Source: Gammaproteobacteria bacterium (GTDB lineage Bacteria > Pseudomonadota > Gammaproteobacteria > Pseudomonadales > Azotimanducaceae). Taken from it: a stretch of 42,594 bases of DNA. A model generated the notes under the pieces. The model did no database searches, was not told where the DNA came from, and was given only the letters and a program-made list of their open reading frames with translations. Of this stretch, positions 1 to 8,171 are shown one piece after another (within the stretch, counting starts at the first letter, position 1; the number at the start of each line of letters is the position of its first letter). The stretch covers positions 1-42,594 of the forward strand of contig JABJED010000083.1 of assembly GCA_018665025.1 (NCBI GenBank), written 5' to 3'. Made by a program: the position numbers and the translations under genes.

Positions 1-458
1 AACAGTGCAAGGATCCCTAACGCGAATGCAATGTCAGTCGCCATTGGGATACCCCAGCCAAGTGAAGCCTCGCCGCTGGGGTTAATGGCAAAGTAGATGA
101 GCGCGGGAGCCAGCACTCCCCCGAGTGCGCCAAAAATTGGTAAAGCAGCGGTTTTTGGATTGGCTAGTTCGCCTGCGAGGAATTCTCGTTTGATCTCTAG
201 TCCAACAACGAAGAAGAAAATGCCCATAAGGCCATCGTTAATCCAGTGACTCAGAGTCTTGGATAGTTCGAACTTGCCAATACCAATGGTTGCGTAGGTA
301 TGAAGAAGTTCGTGATAACTGTCCTTATAGCCGGAGTTGGCCCAGATAAGCGCGATGATAGTAAACAGCAATAGCAGGCCGGCGCCGGCGAGCTTGTGCT
401 TGAGGAACACCTGGAAAGGTCTGGTGATCCTATCAATGAACACCGGTTCAACTGTCAT
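1..458 (-). CDS. nhaA: Na+/H+ antiporter NhaA, N-terminal part (runs off the window)
   Basis: Inner-membrane antiporter that exports Na+ in exchange for protons. Translating the minus strand from the ATG at 458 gives about 152 residues starting MTVEPVFIDR, and the gene continues past base 1. A first membrane segment lies near residues 24-42 and more hydrophobic helices follow. Diagnostic NhaA motifs are visible: FFFVVGLEIKREF near 81-93 and GIPMATDIAFALGIL near 136-150. The latter holds the Asp (here D142) matching the conserved ion-binding aspartate region of E. coli NhaA. An in-frame TGA four codons upstream confirms this start region. No strong ribosome site is seen. The family assignment is secure; the C-terminal half is not visible. 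Confidence 0.93.
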   Translation of the reverse strand, partial: MTVEPVFIDRITRPFQVFLKHKLAGAGLLLLFTIIALIWANSGYKDSYHELLHTYATIGIGKFELSKTLSHWINDGLMGIFFFVVGLEIKREFLAGELANPKTAALPIFGALGGVLAPALIYFAINPSGEASLGWGIPMATDIAFALGILAL

Positions 459-478
459 GGGTACCGCTCATCGATTCG

Positions 479-1045
479 CTAAGGAAGTTTATCAACTAAA
501 GGCGGGGCGAAGGAAGTGATTTTGCCGATCAGTTCATCAGAACTGTCTGATACCAGCAACATTTTTTGGTGAGCCGCTTTAATAAACCCCTTCGCTGCGG
601 AGTCCTCAAGAAACTCGATCAACTTGTCAAAGTAGCCGTTTACGTTAAGCACAGCGATTGGTTTGTGGTGCAAACCCAGCTGTGCCCAGGTCCAGATTTC
701 AAACAGCTCCTCAAATGTCCCCAGGCCGCCTGGAAGAGCAATGAAGGCATCACTTAGGTCTGCCATTCGGGTCTTCCGCTCGTGCATAGATATCGTGATG
801 ATTAGCTCGGACAATCCCGGGTGGGCAATTTCCTTATCCGCGAGGGACTTCGGCAAGACGCCGGTCACGGTTCCGGCTGATGCCAGAACCGAATCAGCGA
901 CAGTGCCCATAAGGCCGATGCTGGCGCCGCCGTAAACCAGGCCATATCCATGGTCAGCAATGGTGCTTCCCAGGTCAGTGGCAGCTGCGACGAAGGCTGG
1001 ATCGTTACCGCTGCTTGAACCGCAGTACACGCAAATATTTGGCAT
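479..1045 (-). CDS. LOG family protein (cytokinin riboside 5'-monophosphate phosphoribohydrolase-like, TIGR00730)
   Basis: Cytosolic Rossmann-fold enzyme of about 188 residues. Family members split nucleoside 5'-monophosphates into free base and ribose 5-phosphate. The N-terminus NICVYCGSSSG, the arginine-bearing RKTRMADLSDAF segment and the signature PGGLGTFEELFE are all present, which is the PGGxGTxxE nucleotide and catalytic motif of the LOG family. Length is typical. The frame opens with GTG then ATG; I take the ATG at 1045 because MPNICVYCGSSSG is the usual family start. It follows the ClpP-like gene on the same strand with a gap of about 40 nt and could share its transcript. The physiological substrate is not predictable here. 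Confidence 0.9.
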   Translation of the reverse strand: MPNICVYCGSSSGNDPAFVAAATDLGSTIADHGYGLVYGGASIGLMGTVADSVLASAGTVTGVLPKSLADKEIAHPGLSELIITISMHERKTRMADLSDAFIALPGGLGTFEELFEIWTWAQLGLHHKPIAVLNVNGYFDKLIEFLEDSAAKGFIKAAHQKMLLVSDSSDELIGKITSFAPPLVDKLP

Positions 1046-1084
1046 CACATGAGCGGCAGCGTAACCAACAGTCCTGTCATCGAC

Positions 1085-1663
1085 TTACTCGATTTCTGTT
1101 ATCGACTTGATGACCTTGTGGACGATGCCGTAATCGATGGCTTCTTCAACAGACATCCAATAGTCCCGGTCAGTATCCTGTTCGACCTGCTCAAGAGGCC
1201 GACCCGTTTCATCGGAGATGATTTTGTTGATCCGTTCCTTGGTTTTTAGGATCTCTTCCATCTGGATGGCGATGTCAGTTGCGTCACCTCTGGATCCGCC
1301 GCTTGGCTGGTGAACCAGGTAGCGCGTGTTGGGAAGTGAGAATCGGTTTTCTTTTTTCGCGGCAAGGTAGATGTTGGTGGCAGCACTTGCAACCCATCCG
1401 GTACCGACTACTCGAACTTCTGGCTTGATGAACTTAATCATGTCATAGATAACATCACCGGATTCGACGTGTCCGCCAGGGGACGAAATGTAGATCGTAA
1501 TCGGATCGTTACTTTCAGCAGACAGGGCAAGCAGCTGTTCCGCTACTGAGCGAGCAATACGTTCATTAATATTGCCAAAGATGGAAATGGATCGGGATTT
1601 GAATAACTTCTCGTCCATAAAATTTATGGACGGCAATTTCACATCCTGTTGCTCTTCGTTCAT
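1085..1663 (-). CDS. clpP: ClpP-type ATP-dependent protease proteolytic subunit (orphan paralogue)
   Basis: Serine peptidase of the ClpP fold, 192 residues. The triad can be placed by alignment: Ser93 in GWVASAATNI, His118 in LVHQPSGG and Asp167 in DTDRDYWMS. The IYISSPGGHVESGD segment lines the oxyanion region. The start is supported by GAGGA six bases upstream. The nucleophile loop differs from the usual GQAASMGAFL, and no clpX, tig or lon gene adjoins it; the housekeeping clpP normally sits next to clpX. I therefore infer a second, divergent ClpP paralogue, possibly forming mixed rings or using another unfoldase. The catalytic residues look intact, so activity is expected. Confidence 0.88.
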   Translation of the reverse strand: MNEEQQDVKLPSINFMDEKLFKSRSISIFGNINERIARSVAEQLLALSAESNDPITIYISSPGGHVESGDVIYDMIKFIKPEVRVVGTGWVASAATNIYLAAKKENRFSLPNTRYLVHQPSGGSRGDATDIAIQMEEILKTKERINKIISDETGRPLEQVEQDTDRDYWMSVEEAIDYGIVHKVIKSITEIE

Positions 1664-1797
1664 CGGTGTTCCTCAATATTCTGTTGTTTTGCAAAAGGGG
1701 CGACTCGCCCGTGCAGGCGCGCAGGATAGCATAAATCCAGCGTCTTGAGTCCTGAGATGGGGGCTGACACCTCGAAATCAAGGTGCGCGATGAACAA

Positions 1798-3330
1798 TTA
1801 TTCCCGGCTAAGCCACTCTTCCAGCAGCATCTGGAAGTGCCTGGGTTTGGTCTCGTTGTAGTCAGCTAGCTGGACGAACTCTTTGGCGGTGGCTTTCAGG
1901 CCTTCCTGGACAAGGGGCAGGTTGCGAACATCCTGATTAAATACCTTGGCCAGCATCCCAAGCTCTGGTGCGTCAGTCCAGTCGTCATCCGCGGATAACC
2001 AGTGAATTTCCTTGCAGGGCTCATATTCACCATTTTCTGGAATAGGCGCGAGATAAATGCATTCCATGATGCATTCATTCGGATTTGTGCCGTGGGGCCT
2101 GAAACGATAGTTGATCCGATTGAATGAACCCCAGGGGTGGAAGTTGGGGAACAGGGTGAAAAAGATGCTGGTGAATTCTATGTCCGAAACCTGGTCAGCG
2201 ATGCTCGGCACAACATTGCGCAGGGCATCTCTTTGGATCTCTGCGGCCAGCACCCGAGGGTGAATTTTCTTCTCGTTCTTCTTGGCTTTCTCTGCGATTG
2301 CTTTGTCGAATTCCGTTTGTTCGACTAATGGTCCACCGGCCCAGCTGACCAGGTGTGGGTTAACCTCGGTCAGGTCTCCTTCGAGATGACGCGCTTGAAT
2401 ATCGAACCGACCTGTTCTGCCATCGGGTGCTGTAACTTCCACCAAACCCTCTTCTATTCGAACATAAACAAACCCATTAAGGGGATTGCGGAGCCGCATT
2501 TTCCCATCTTCCGGAAGGGGATCCCACTGCGGCATACCGGCACTGTCCAATGCGCCGCAACGAATGGCGCGGGAGTAATTACCGAACACATCGTATTTAG
2601 TGTCCACGTCGTGCGCGCCACCCATCAGGATTTGCGGGTGAGTCGCTATAACGTGGTAGGACTCCATGAATGCTTCGTTGGCCGCCTTCCAGTTACACCT
2701 GATAATTTTGGCAACATGTGCTTCTTTGTAACGATTCTCATAGGGAAGGAGCTTGAAGTGAGACGGTAGGTCGCCGATAAAGTCTTCGAACGGTTCACAG
2801 TTTTCGTCCGGGTTAATAAAGATATATCTGCCCCATCTTCCAACCTTAACTTCGGGTAGTGATTGCTCTTCTCTTTTCAGGTCAGGGAAATCCCACTCGC
2901 AGGGTATCTGTTTGATGGATCCATCGAGTTTCCAGGCCCAGCCGTGGAATGGGCAGCGCAGTTCATCGGCCTGTTTGCCACGATGCTCTCTCAGTTTTCG
3001 GCCACGGTGCAGACAGGAATTGTAATAAGCCTTGTATTCGTCTTCGCCGGACTTGACGATCAGGAATGACATGCCCGCGATGTCGTAGGGAAGGTAATCT
3101 CCAATGTTAGGCAGATCATCTTCGTGGGCTGCCATCTGCCAGACCCGCTTCCAGAGTTTCTCAACCTCCAGGTCAAAGAACTCCTGGGAGTAGTAATTTT
3201 TTACCGGTACAAATGTTGGCCCAGGTCCAATCGGCGAATCACGTCGAAAGGATTCAGGAATAGGGCGGGTTTCCTTGTCGAGCATTTTGCGGAAAGCATC
3301 ATCCAGTGTCCTGACTGATCGGGTAGCCAT
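1798..3330 (-). CDS. Rieske [2Fe-2S] aromatic ring-hydroxylating oxygenase, alpha subunit
   Basis: Catalytic subunit of a Rieske non-haem iron oxygenase, 510 residues. The Rieske domain has C106-x-H108 (NSCLHRG) and C126-x2-H129 (CPFHGW), the full cluster ligand set. The C-terminal catalytic domain has NWKAANEAFMESYHVIATH, giving H226 and H231 as mononuclear iron ligands; the third, acidic ligand should lie further on. Family members hydroxylate aromatic or steroid-like substrates using electrons from a ferredoxin and reductase, neither of which is encoded nearby, and no beta subunit adjoins. GGAG about seven bases upstream supports the ATG. It is divergent from the P450 at 3519, sharing an intergenic region with a perfect inverted repeat. 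Confidence 0.92.
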   Translation of the reverse strand: MATRSVRTLDDAFRKMLDKETRPIPESFRRDSPIGPGPTFVPVKNYYSQEFFDLEVEKLWKRVWQMAAHEDDLPNIGDYLPYDIAGMSFLIVKSGEDEYKAYYNSCLHRGRKLREHRGKQADELRCPFHGWAWKLDGSIKQIPCEWDFPDLKREEQSLPEVKVGRWGRYIFINPDENCEPFEDFIGDLPSHFKLLPYENRYKEAHVAKIIRCNWKAANEAFMESYHVIATHPQILMGGAHDVDTKYDVFGNYSRAIRCGALDSAGMPQWDPLPEDGKMRLRNPLNGFVYVRIEEGLVEVTAPDGRTGRFDIQARHLEGDLTEVNPHLVSWAGGPLVEQTEFDKAIAEKAKKNEKKIHPRVLAAEIQRDALRNVVPSIADQVSDIEFTSIFFTLFPNFHPWGSFNRINYRFRPHGTNPNECIMECIYLAPIPENGEYEPCKEIHWLSADDDWTDAPELGMLAKVFNQDVRNLPLVQEGLKATAKEFVQLADYNETKPRHFQMLLEEWLSRE

Positions 3331-3451
3331 TAATTTCTCCAGTAGGTTAAATTTTTTTCGACCTTATACCCTTTACGGGTAGGCAATCAATTATCCGCCA
3401 TTTGTGACCGCTGGTGGTCGCGCTATCTGCGCCTCCTGGCAATCAAAATAT

Positions 3452-3475
3452 ATTATTGGAACCTGTTCCAATAAT
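3452..3475. promoter_or_regulatory. Perfect inverted repeat, probable operator in divergent Rieske/P450 promoter region
   Basis: Two perfect 11-bp arms, ATTATTGGAAC and GTTCCAATAAT, are separated by 2 bp. The site sits in the 188-bp gap between the divergent Rieske gene and the P450 gene, 44 bp before the P450 start. Size and symmetry fit a dimeric repressor such as a TetR or GntR family protein. There is no T-run, so a terminator is unlikely. The regulator is not identified; a weaker related sequence (TGGAAC-2 nt-GTT) occurs near 18222. Confidence 0.6.
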
Positions 3476-3518
3476 TATCCTGGTGTGACATTATCAACAT
3501 CAGGTAACAGGATGTCCG

Positions 3519-4817
3519 ATGGATGTTTCAGGCAAACACATGAGCGATAACAGAACGAAACCGATAGTTGGCTTTGCGGAAGTAGATTTCAACTCAGAGC
3601 CTTTCCTGACCGACTTCAAAAAAGTGTATGAAGGCATGCACGCGAGCGGCTGTCCCTTTGCACATTCACCACGAGGGGATCACTACGCGGTTGCGTCTCA
3701 CACAGAGATTATGAAGATCCTGAAGCAATATGATGTCTGGAAGGCGAAGTTCGGCCCTGCGCTTAACTATCTTGAGTCCCCCGGTGTTCTGGTCAGTGTC
3801 GACCCGCCAGAGCATACGTTCGAAGTGCGCATAGTTTCTGCTTCATTCTCCAAGGAAGTGTTTGAGGGCATGGTCCCCGAGATGGAAGCCTTCGTGAATG
3901 AGCGCATCGACAGTGTATTCGAGAAAGGCGAAACCGATCTGCATGAACTTTTGTCAGTTTCATTACCGATGTTCGTGATCTTCAGGCTTTTAGGTATTGA
4001 GCGATATGACGAGGATGGAACGGACCGGTTTGAATGGACGCGTGACGGTATTGTTAACTCGGTAGGTCTTATGTTGGTACCACCCGATGAAGTGGCGCAG
4101 ATGATCGAAAGCGGCAATATCGAGCAGGTGCGTATGCAGAACCTGGTGCGTACTAATGAATTATTCGTCAAACAGCTGGCAGAAACCAAATCAAAACTGG
4201 CGTCCGGGGAATGGCAGGGCGGTCAGAACCTGGTGACTCGCTTTCTCACCACCCCCGGGCCAGACGGCACTTTTCTTACCGAGGACAAGATCCTCGGTTT
4301 CATGGGGTTCCTGCTGACTGCCGGGAGTGCGACGACGACCATCATGCTTTCAAACATCATTTATCGACTGCTGACTGAAGAGGGTACCTTCGACCGGGTG
4401 ATGAACGACCCCGCACTCATTCCGCTCGCGATTGAAGAAACCCTTCGTCTTGATGCCCCTGTTCAGGGACTGTTCCGGACCAACGATGAGGAAGTTGAGC
4501 TGGGATCGGTTCATCTTGAGAAGGATACCAAGGTCATGCTGCTGTGGGCGGCCGGGAACCTGGACCCCGAGGTGTTCGAGAATCCGATGAAATTTGACCT
4601 GGACCGTGACCTGGGGAAAGTTCGCCGGCACCTGGCCTTTGGTTATGGCACTCATTTCTGCCGGGGAGCGCCACTGGCTCGCCTCGAAGGTGAAGTGTTT
4701 CTGCGAACTGTGATGCAAAGGTTCAACAACCTTCGGCTGAATGGTGAGGTGGTCATGGAGAAACGAATCCCGGTGTTGCAAGGCATCCTGAAACTACCGG
4801 TTGCATGGGATACCTGA
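3519..4817 (+). CDS. Cytochrome P450
   Basis: Soluble bacterial class-I-type P450 monooxygenase of 432 residues. The haem-binding loop HLAFGYGTHFCRG places the thiolate ligand at Cys381, and the K-helix ExxR motif is EETLR. The I-helix reads AGSATTT at residues 268-274: Ala271 stands where most P450s carry Asp or Glu before the conserved Thr. The ATG at 3519 has AGGA six bases upstream; a second ATG at 3540 is possible. It leads a run of same-strand genes up to 9868. No ferredoxin or ferredoxin reductase is encoded in the window, so its electron donor is elsewhere. The substrate is unknown; context suggests a hydrophobic terpenoid- or steroid-like compound. Confidence 0.93.
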   Translation: MDVSGKHMSDNRTKPIVGFAEVDFNSEPFLTDFKKVYEGMHASGCPFAHSPRGDHYAVASHTEIMKILKQYDVWKAKFGPALNYLESPGVLVSVDPPEHTFEVRIVSASFSKEVFEGMVPEMEAFVNERIDSVFEKGETDLHELLSVSLPMFVIFRLLGIERYDEDGTDRFEWTRDGIVNSVGLMLVPPDEVAQMIESGNIEQVRMQNLVRTNELFVKQLAETKSKLASGEWQGGQNLVTRFLTTPGPDGTFLTEDKILGFMGFLLTAGSATTTIMLSNIIYRLLTEEGTFDRVMNDPALIPLAIEETLRLDAPVQGLFRTNDEEVELGSVHLEKDTKVMLLWAAGNLDPEVFENPMKFDLDRDLGKVRRHLAFGYGTHFCRGAPLARLEGEVFLRTVMQRFNNLRLNGEVVMEKRIPVLQGILKLPVAWDT

Positions 4818-4860
4818 TCCTGAGGTATAGTCATGTTCCAGTATAAGAATATCGAAAGCC

Positions 4861-5607
4861 ATGAATCGATTCGAAGGGAAGAGTGTCATTGTCACAGGAG
4901 CAGCTTCAGGTTTCGGAGCAGCCATCGCACGGAAGTTTTCGCATGAAGGCGCCAGTGTTGTTTGTGCTGATCTGAACATGACCGGGGCAACGGAGGTTGC
5001 CGGTTCGTTGACGGGCGCAATCCCATTTGAAATCGATGTCGCCGACGAGGCGCAAAACAATGCCATGATCCAGGCCGCTGTAGATCATTTCGGCAAGATC
5101 GATGTGCTCTGCTGTAACGCCGGTGTCCCCCACAAAGGCAACTACATGATCAGGATGCCGGTCGAGGATTTCGATCGCATGTGGGCAATCAACGTCCGAT
5201 CAATTTTTCTGGCGGTACGCGCTGCCATTCCACACATGCCCGAGGGCAGTAGCATCATCAGTACGGCTTCGATAGGTGGCAAGCGGCCCAGGCCGGGCTT
5301 AGCGCCTTACAATGCATCTAAAGCCGCTGTGATTAATTTGACCCAGGGAATGGCAGTTGAGATGGCGCCAAAGGTTCGGGTGAACTGTGTATGCCCTGTG
5401 TCAGCTGCCACTAACTTTGATTTTCAGACGATGGGTCAGAAAGACCTTCCAGAAGAGATGGAAAAGAAGGTGATCGACGGAATTCCCATGGCGCGCAGGG
5501 CTACCCCCGAAGATGTGGCGGACGCCTATGCGTTCCTTGCCTCAGATGAAGCAAAATTTTTAACGGGCGTTGCACTTGATATCGATGGTGGTCGTTCAAT
5601 TCAATAA
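4861..5607 (+). CDS. SDR family NAD(P)-dependent oxidoreductase
   Basis: Classical short-chain dehydrogenase of 248 residues, expected to interconvert an alcohol and a ketone with NAD(H) or NADP(H). The cofactor glycine motif TGAASGFG is at 12-19, the NAG motif at 86-88, catalytic Tyr150 and Lys154 in YNASK, and a Ser-rich STASIGG strand at 134-140. The C-terminal LDIDGGRSI segment is typical. Asp37 after the second strand (ADLN) suggests a preference for NAD. It follows the P450 by 43 nt and precedes the nitroreductase by 11 nt, consistent with oxidation of a P450-generated alcohol. The substrate is unknown. Confidence 0.92.
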   Translation: MNRFEGKSVIVTGAASGFGAAIARKFSHEGASVVCADLNMTGATEVAGSLTGAIPFEIDVADEAQNNAMIQAAVDHFGKIDVLCCNAGVPHKGNYMIRMPVEDFDRMWAINVRSIFLAVRAAIPHMPEGSSIISTASIGGKRPRPGLAPYNASKAAVINLTQGMAVEMAPKVRVNCVCPVSAATNFDFQTMGQKDLPEEMEKKVIDGIPMARRATPEDVADAYAFLASDEAKFLTGVALDIDGGRSIQ

Positions 5608-5618
5608 GGAGAGAAACC

Positions 5619-6269
5619 ATGGCGGATCTGCCCCACGGTAAGCAAGGAACTGATGACCTCTGGGATGCGATGTATACGCAGCGAGCTATTCGCTACTGGC
5701 AGGACAAACCGGTTCCCCGTGACCTTCTGGAAAAAGTGATTGAATCTGCATCCAAAGCGCCAAGTGGCAGCAATCTGCAACCTTGGGTCTTTATGGTTAT
5801 TGATGACGCTGGCACACGAAAAAAGATTGGCGGTGCGCTCAATGACTTCTATGAGGGTGGCCCGTTAAAAGACTTGATTGCCCAAGGTCAGCAGGTGGAA
5901 GACAAGTCACAACGGCTGATGATGCAAGGCGCACAGGCGTTCTTTTCGAAGCTGGCGGATGCCCCTGCCATGATTGTTCCTTGCCTTTATCAACTGGCGT
6001 CGCCGACGCCGGACCCGACTTCTCTGGAGGCGGGCAGCTCAATTTATATGGCAGTGCAAAATCTCATGTTGTCCGCCAGAGGTCTTGGCCTGGGTACACT
6101 GATGACCACAGGACACACTCTGGTTAATGATACTCTGCGTGAAGCCTGCGCGATCCCCGATGATGCCTACCCGGTTGCGCTGATTCCGATCGGTTACCCT
6201 GACGCCAACTTTGGCCCAACTAAGCGCAAAGGGTTGGATGAAATTTTACGCTGGAATACCTGGAGCTAA
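5619..6269 (+). CDS. Nitroreductase family protein (FMN-dependent)
   Basis: Flavoprotein of the nitroreductase/NfsB fold, 216 residues, usually a homodimer with FMN at the interface. Seen are the N-terminal FMN-phosphate arginines (TQRAIRYW), SKAPSGSNLQPW near 47-58, and the C-terminal GLGLGTLMT and PIGYP segments. A clear ribosome site (AAGGAG) precedes the ATG. It lies between an SDR and an alpha/beta hydrolase in the same run. Family members reduce nitro groups, quinones, enones or halogenated compounds, and some catalyse desaturation. In this catabolic setting a role in redox of an unsaturated ring or enone is plausible but not shown. Confidence 0.9.
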   Translation: MADLPHGKQGTDDLWDAMYTQRAIRYWQDKPVPRDLLEKVIESASKAPSGSNLQPWVFMVIDDAGTRKKIGGALNDFYEGGPLKDLIAQGQQVEDKSQRLMMQGAQAFFSKLADAPAMIVPCLYQLASPTPDPTSLEAGSSIYMAVQNLMLSARGLGLGTLMTTGHTLVNDTLREACAIPDDAYPVALIPIGYPDANFGPTKRKGLDEILRWNTWS

Positions 6270-6271
6270 TT

Positions 6272-7534
6272 ATGCCGTTGTTTCTTCCGAGTTCTGATGA
6301 CTGGGCAAACAGATGCCTGAATGATGGTGAGTTCCAGTTGGCGTCACGTCACTGGGATGGTGGGGTGCGACTTGATGTTGGTGATGAAACGCTGGAGCTT
6401 TCGCTGACTAATGGCGCGAAGTCTGCGACCGATGATAACGCTGGAGGAATGATCGAGATCTCGGGTTCGGTTGAGGTGTGGGAAAAAGTTCTTGAGGCGA
6501 ACCCGGAACGATTCCACAACGATGTGATGGCCAATATTGCGCAGGGATGTGGCCTGCAGAGGCGTGGTGACGCCGTAGTGTTCGCGCAGTACTACGCCGC
6601 AGCCATGCGCGCGGTGGAGCTGTTAAGGCCATCTCTTTCCGAGTCTGGCGCCATATCGCAAACCATGCCTCATGATAATCGCCCCCACGGTACGATTGAT
6701 GCGCCTATAGGTCGCTATGTCCACCTGAACCTGGGTGGTCATGACCACCGGATTTACTTTGAAGAAGCGGGGCAGGGAATTCCCTTGCTGATGCAGCATA
6801 CGGCTGGCTGCCATAGTAGTCAGTGGCGTCACTTGTTTGAGTTTCCGGAAATCACGGAACGTTTTCGACTGATCGCTTATGACCTGCCGTGTCATGGTAA
6901 ATCGGTACCGCCCGTTGGTGTGGAATGGTGGGATGAGCAATATCTGCTCAAAGGAGAGTTCCTGAGGTCGATCCCGGTAAAGCTCAGTGAGACACTTGGG
7001 CTGGTTGACCCTGTTTTTATGGGTTGCTCTGTCGGGGGGCTGCTGGCGCTTGACCTGGCGCACAAACATTCGGATGTGTTCCGCGCCGTCATCTCCATTG
7101 AAGGTGCATTAAAAATTGCAGGTAACCTTGCGGACTTTGGCGAGTTGTACCATCCGCAGGTCAACAATGAGTACAAGGCTCGGCTCATGGATGGCTTAAT
7201 GGCTTCTTCATCACCGAAGCCCTATCGAAAAGAAACAAGCTTTGTTTATGCCTGTGGCTGGCCGCCCGTGTTTCTTGGCGATCTGTACTACTATGTTGAG
7301 GATTATGACCTGCGCCAGGATGCAGCGAAAATTGATACCAATGCTGTTGGCGTTCACATTCTCTCAGGCGAATACGATTACAGTGGTACGTCCGAGTTGG
7401 GTAAAGCTGCGCATGAAGCGATACCCGGTTCTACCTGGCAGGATATGAAAGGGGTTGGTCACTTCCCTATGAGTGAAAACCCGCAGGCATTCAGGGAATA
7501 CCTTTTACCCATACTGGACAGGATTGCATCCTGA
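6272..7534 (+). CDS. Alpha/beta hydrolase with an extra N-terminal domain (SCP2-like)
   Basis: Two-part protein of 420 residues. Residues from about 145 form an alpha/beta hydrolase: the nucleophile elbow GCSVGG places Ser253, with Asp369 (GEYDY) and His397 (GVGHFPM) as the likely remaining triad. A C-C ester, lactone or beta-diketone bond is the usual type of target. The first 120 residues are a separate domain rich in short strands and acidic residues and resemble a sterol-carrier-protein-2-type lipid-binding module; this is a weak, pattern-based impression. The gene begins 2 nt after the nitroreductase stop and is followed 11 nt later by cytochrome b561, so it is almost certainly co-transcribed. 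Confidence 0.85.
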   Translation: MPLFLPSSDDWANRCLNDGEFQLASRHWDGGVRLDVGDETLELSLTNGAKSATDDNAGGMIEISGSVEVWEKVLEANPERFHNDVMANIAQGCGLQRRGDAVVFAQYYAAAMRAVELLRPSLSESGAISQTMPHDNRPHGTIDAPIGRYVHLNLGGHDHRIYFEEAGQGIPLLMQHTAGCHSSQWRHLFEFPEITERFRLIAYDLPCHGKSVPPVGVEWWDEQYLLKGEFLRSIPVKLSETLGLVDPVFMGCSVGGLLALDLAHKHSDVFRAVISIEGALKIAGNLADFGELYHPQVNNEYKARLMDGLMASSSPKPYRKETSFVYACGWPPVFLGDLYYYVEDYDLRQDAAKIDTNAVGVHILSGEYDYSGTSELGKAAHEAIPGSTWQDMKGVGHFPMSENPQAFREYLLPILDRIAS

Positions 7535-7545
7535 GGAGAGTTGAT

Positions 7546-8097
7546 ATGGCTGAGATACTCAAATACGGTGCTACCGCCAAATGGCTTCACTGGCTGGTCA
7601 CTTTTATCGTCATCGTTATGCTGATTTTTGGGCCAGGTCTTGAGGACCTGCCCTTAGATGAGCGTGAACAGGTCATCATGGTGCATTCCGGTCTTGGCAC
7701 TTTGGTGTTGATACTAATGCTGATCCGCTGGCGTTGGAGATTAACCCATGATGTGCCAGGCCCTGCGGGCACGATGGGCGCGTGGCAAACCAAATTATCA
7801 AAAATCATGCACTGGTCGTTCTACGTGCTACTGGTGCTGCAACCTATTTTCGGGATTCTGCAGGCGATGTACATTACGGAATATGAAGTCGTTGCGTTCG
7901 GGCAGATTGCCTACTCATCGATGGCTGCAGATAACGAACAGATGGCGAGAATCTTTCACGTTGCACATGGTATCAACGGGAAACTGCTGACAGTGCTGGT
8001 GCTGGGTCACTTTGGCGCGGCGCTTTATCATCACTTCTGGCAGAAGGACAATGTGCTTCGAAGAATGCTGCCGTTTGGTAAGGTGTCCGCGGACTAG
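7546..8097 (+). CDS. Cytochrome b561 (prokaryotic, di-haem membrane protein)
   Basis: Integral inner-membrane b-type cytochrome of 183 residues with four predicted helices (about 13-30, 44-62, 87-109 and 138-163). Histidines H15 (KWLHW), H47 (MVHSG), H141 (AHGIN) and H155 (LGHFG) are placed as in prokaryotic cytochrome b561, which uses them as axial ligands for two haems. The family moves electrons between quinol and periplasmic acceptors such as superoxide. GAGGAG lies a few bases before the ATG. Within this oxygenase-rich run it may couple oxidation to the quinone pool; that is inference. Confidence 0.9.
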   Translation: MAEILKYGATAKWLHWLVTFIVIVMLIFGPGLEDLPLDEREQVIMVHSGLGTLVLILMLIRWRWRLTHDVPGPAGTMGAWQTKLSKIMHWSFYVLLVLQPIFGILQAMYITEYEVVAFGQIAYSSMAADNEQMARIFHVAHGINGKLLTVLVLGHFGAALYHHFWQKDNVLRRMLPFGKVSAD

Positions 8098-8109
8098 CAA
8101 GTTTACGCG

Positions 8110-8135
8110 ATGATCACCTTACATAAGGTGATCAT
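8110..8135. promoter_or_regulatory. Perfect 12-bp inverted repeat between cytochrome b561 and the MFE-2-like SDR
   Basis: Arms ATGATCACCTTA and TAAGGTGATCAT are perfectly complementary and separated by 2 bp. The repeat lies 12 nt after the b561 stop and 36 nt before the next start. A T-rich stretch follows about 10 nt later, not directly at the stem, so the site fits an operator better than an intrinsic terminator. It may separate a second transcription unit (8172-9868) from the upstream genes. Confidence 0.55.
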
Positions 8136-8171
8136 GATAGTGTCATTATTTTTAAGTGGAAGGAGACAGGT

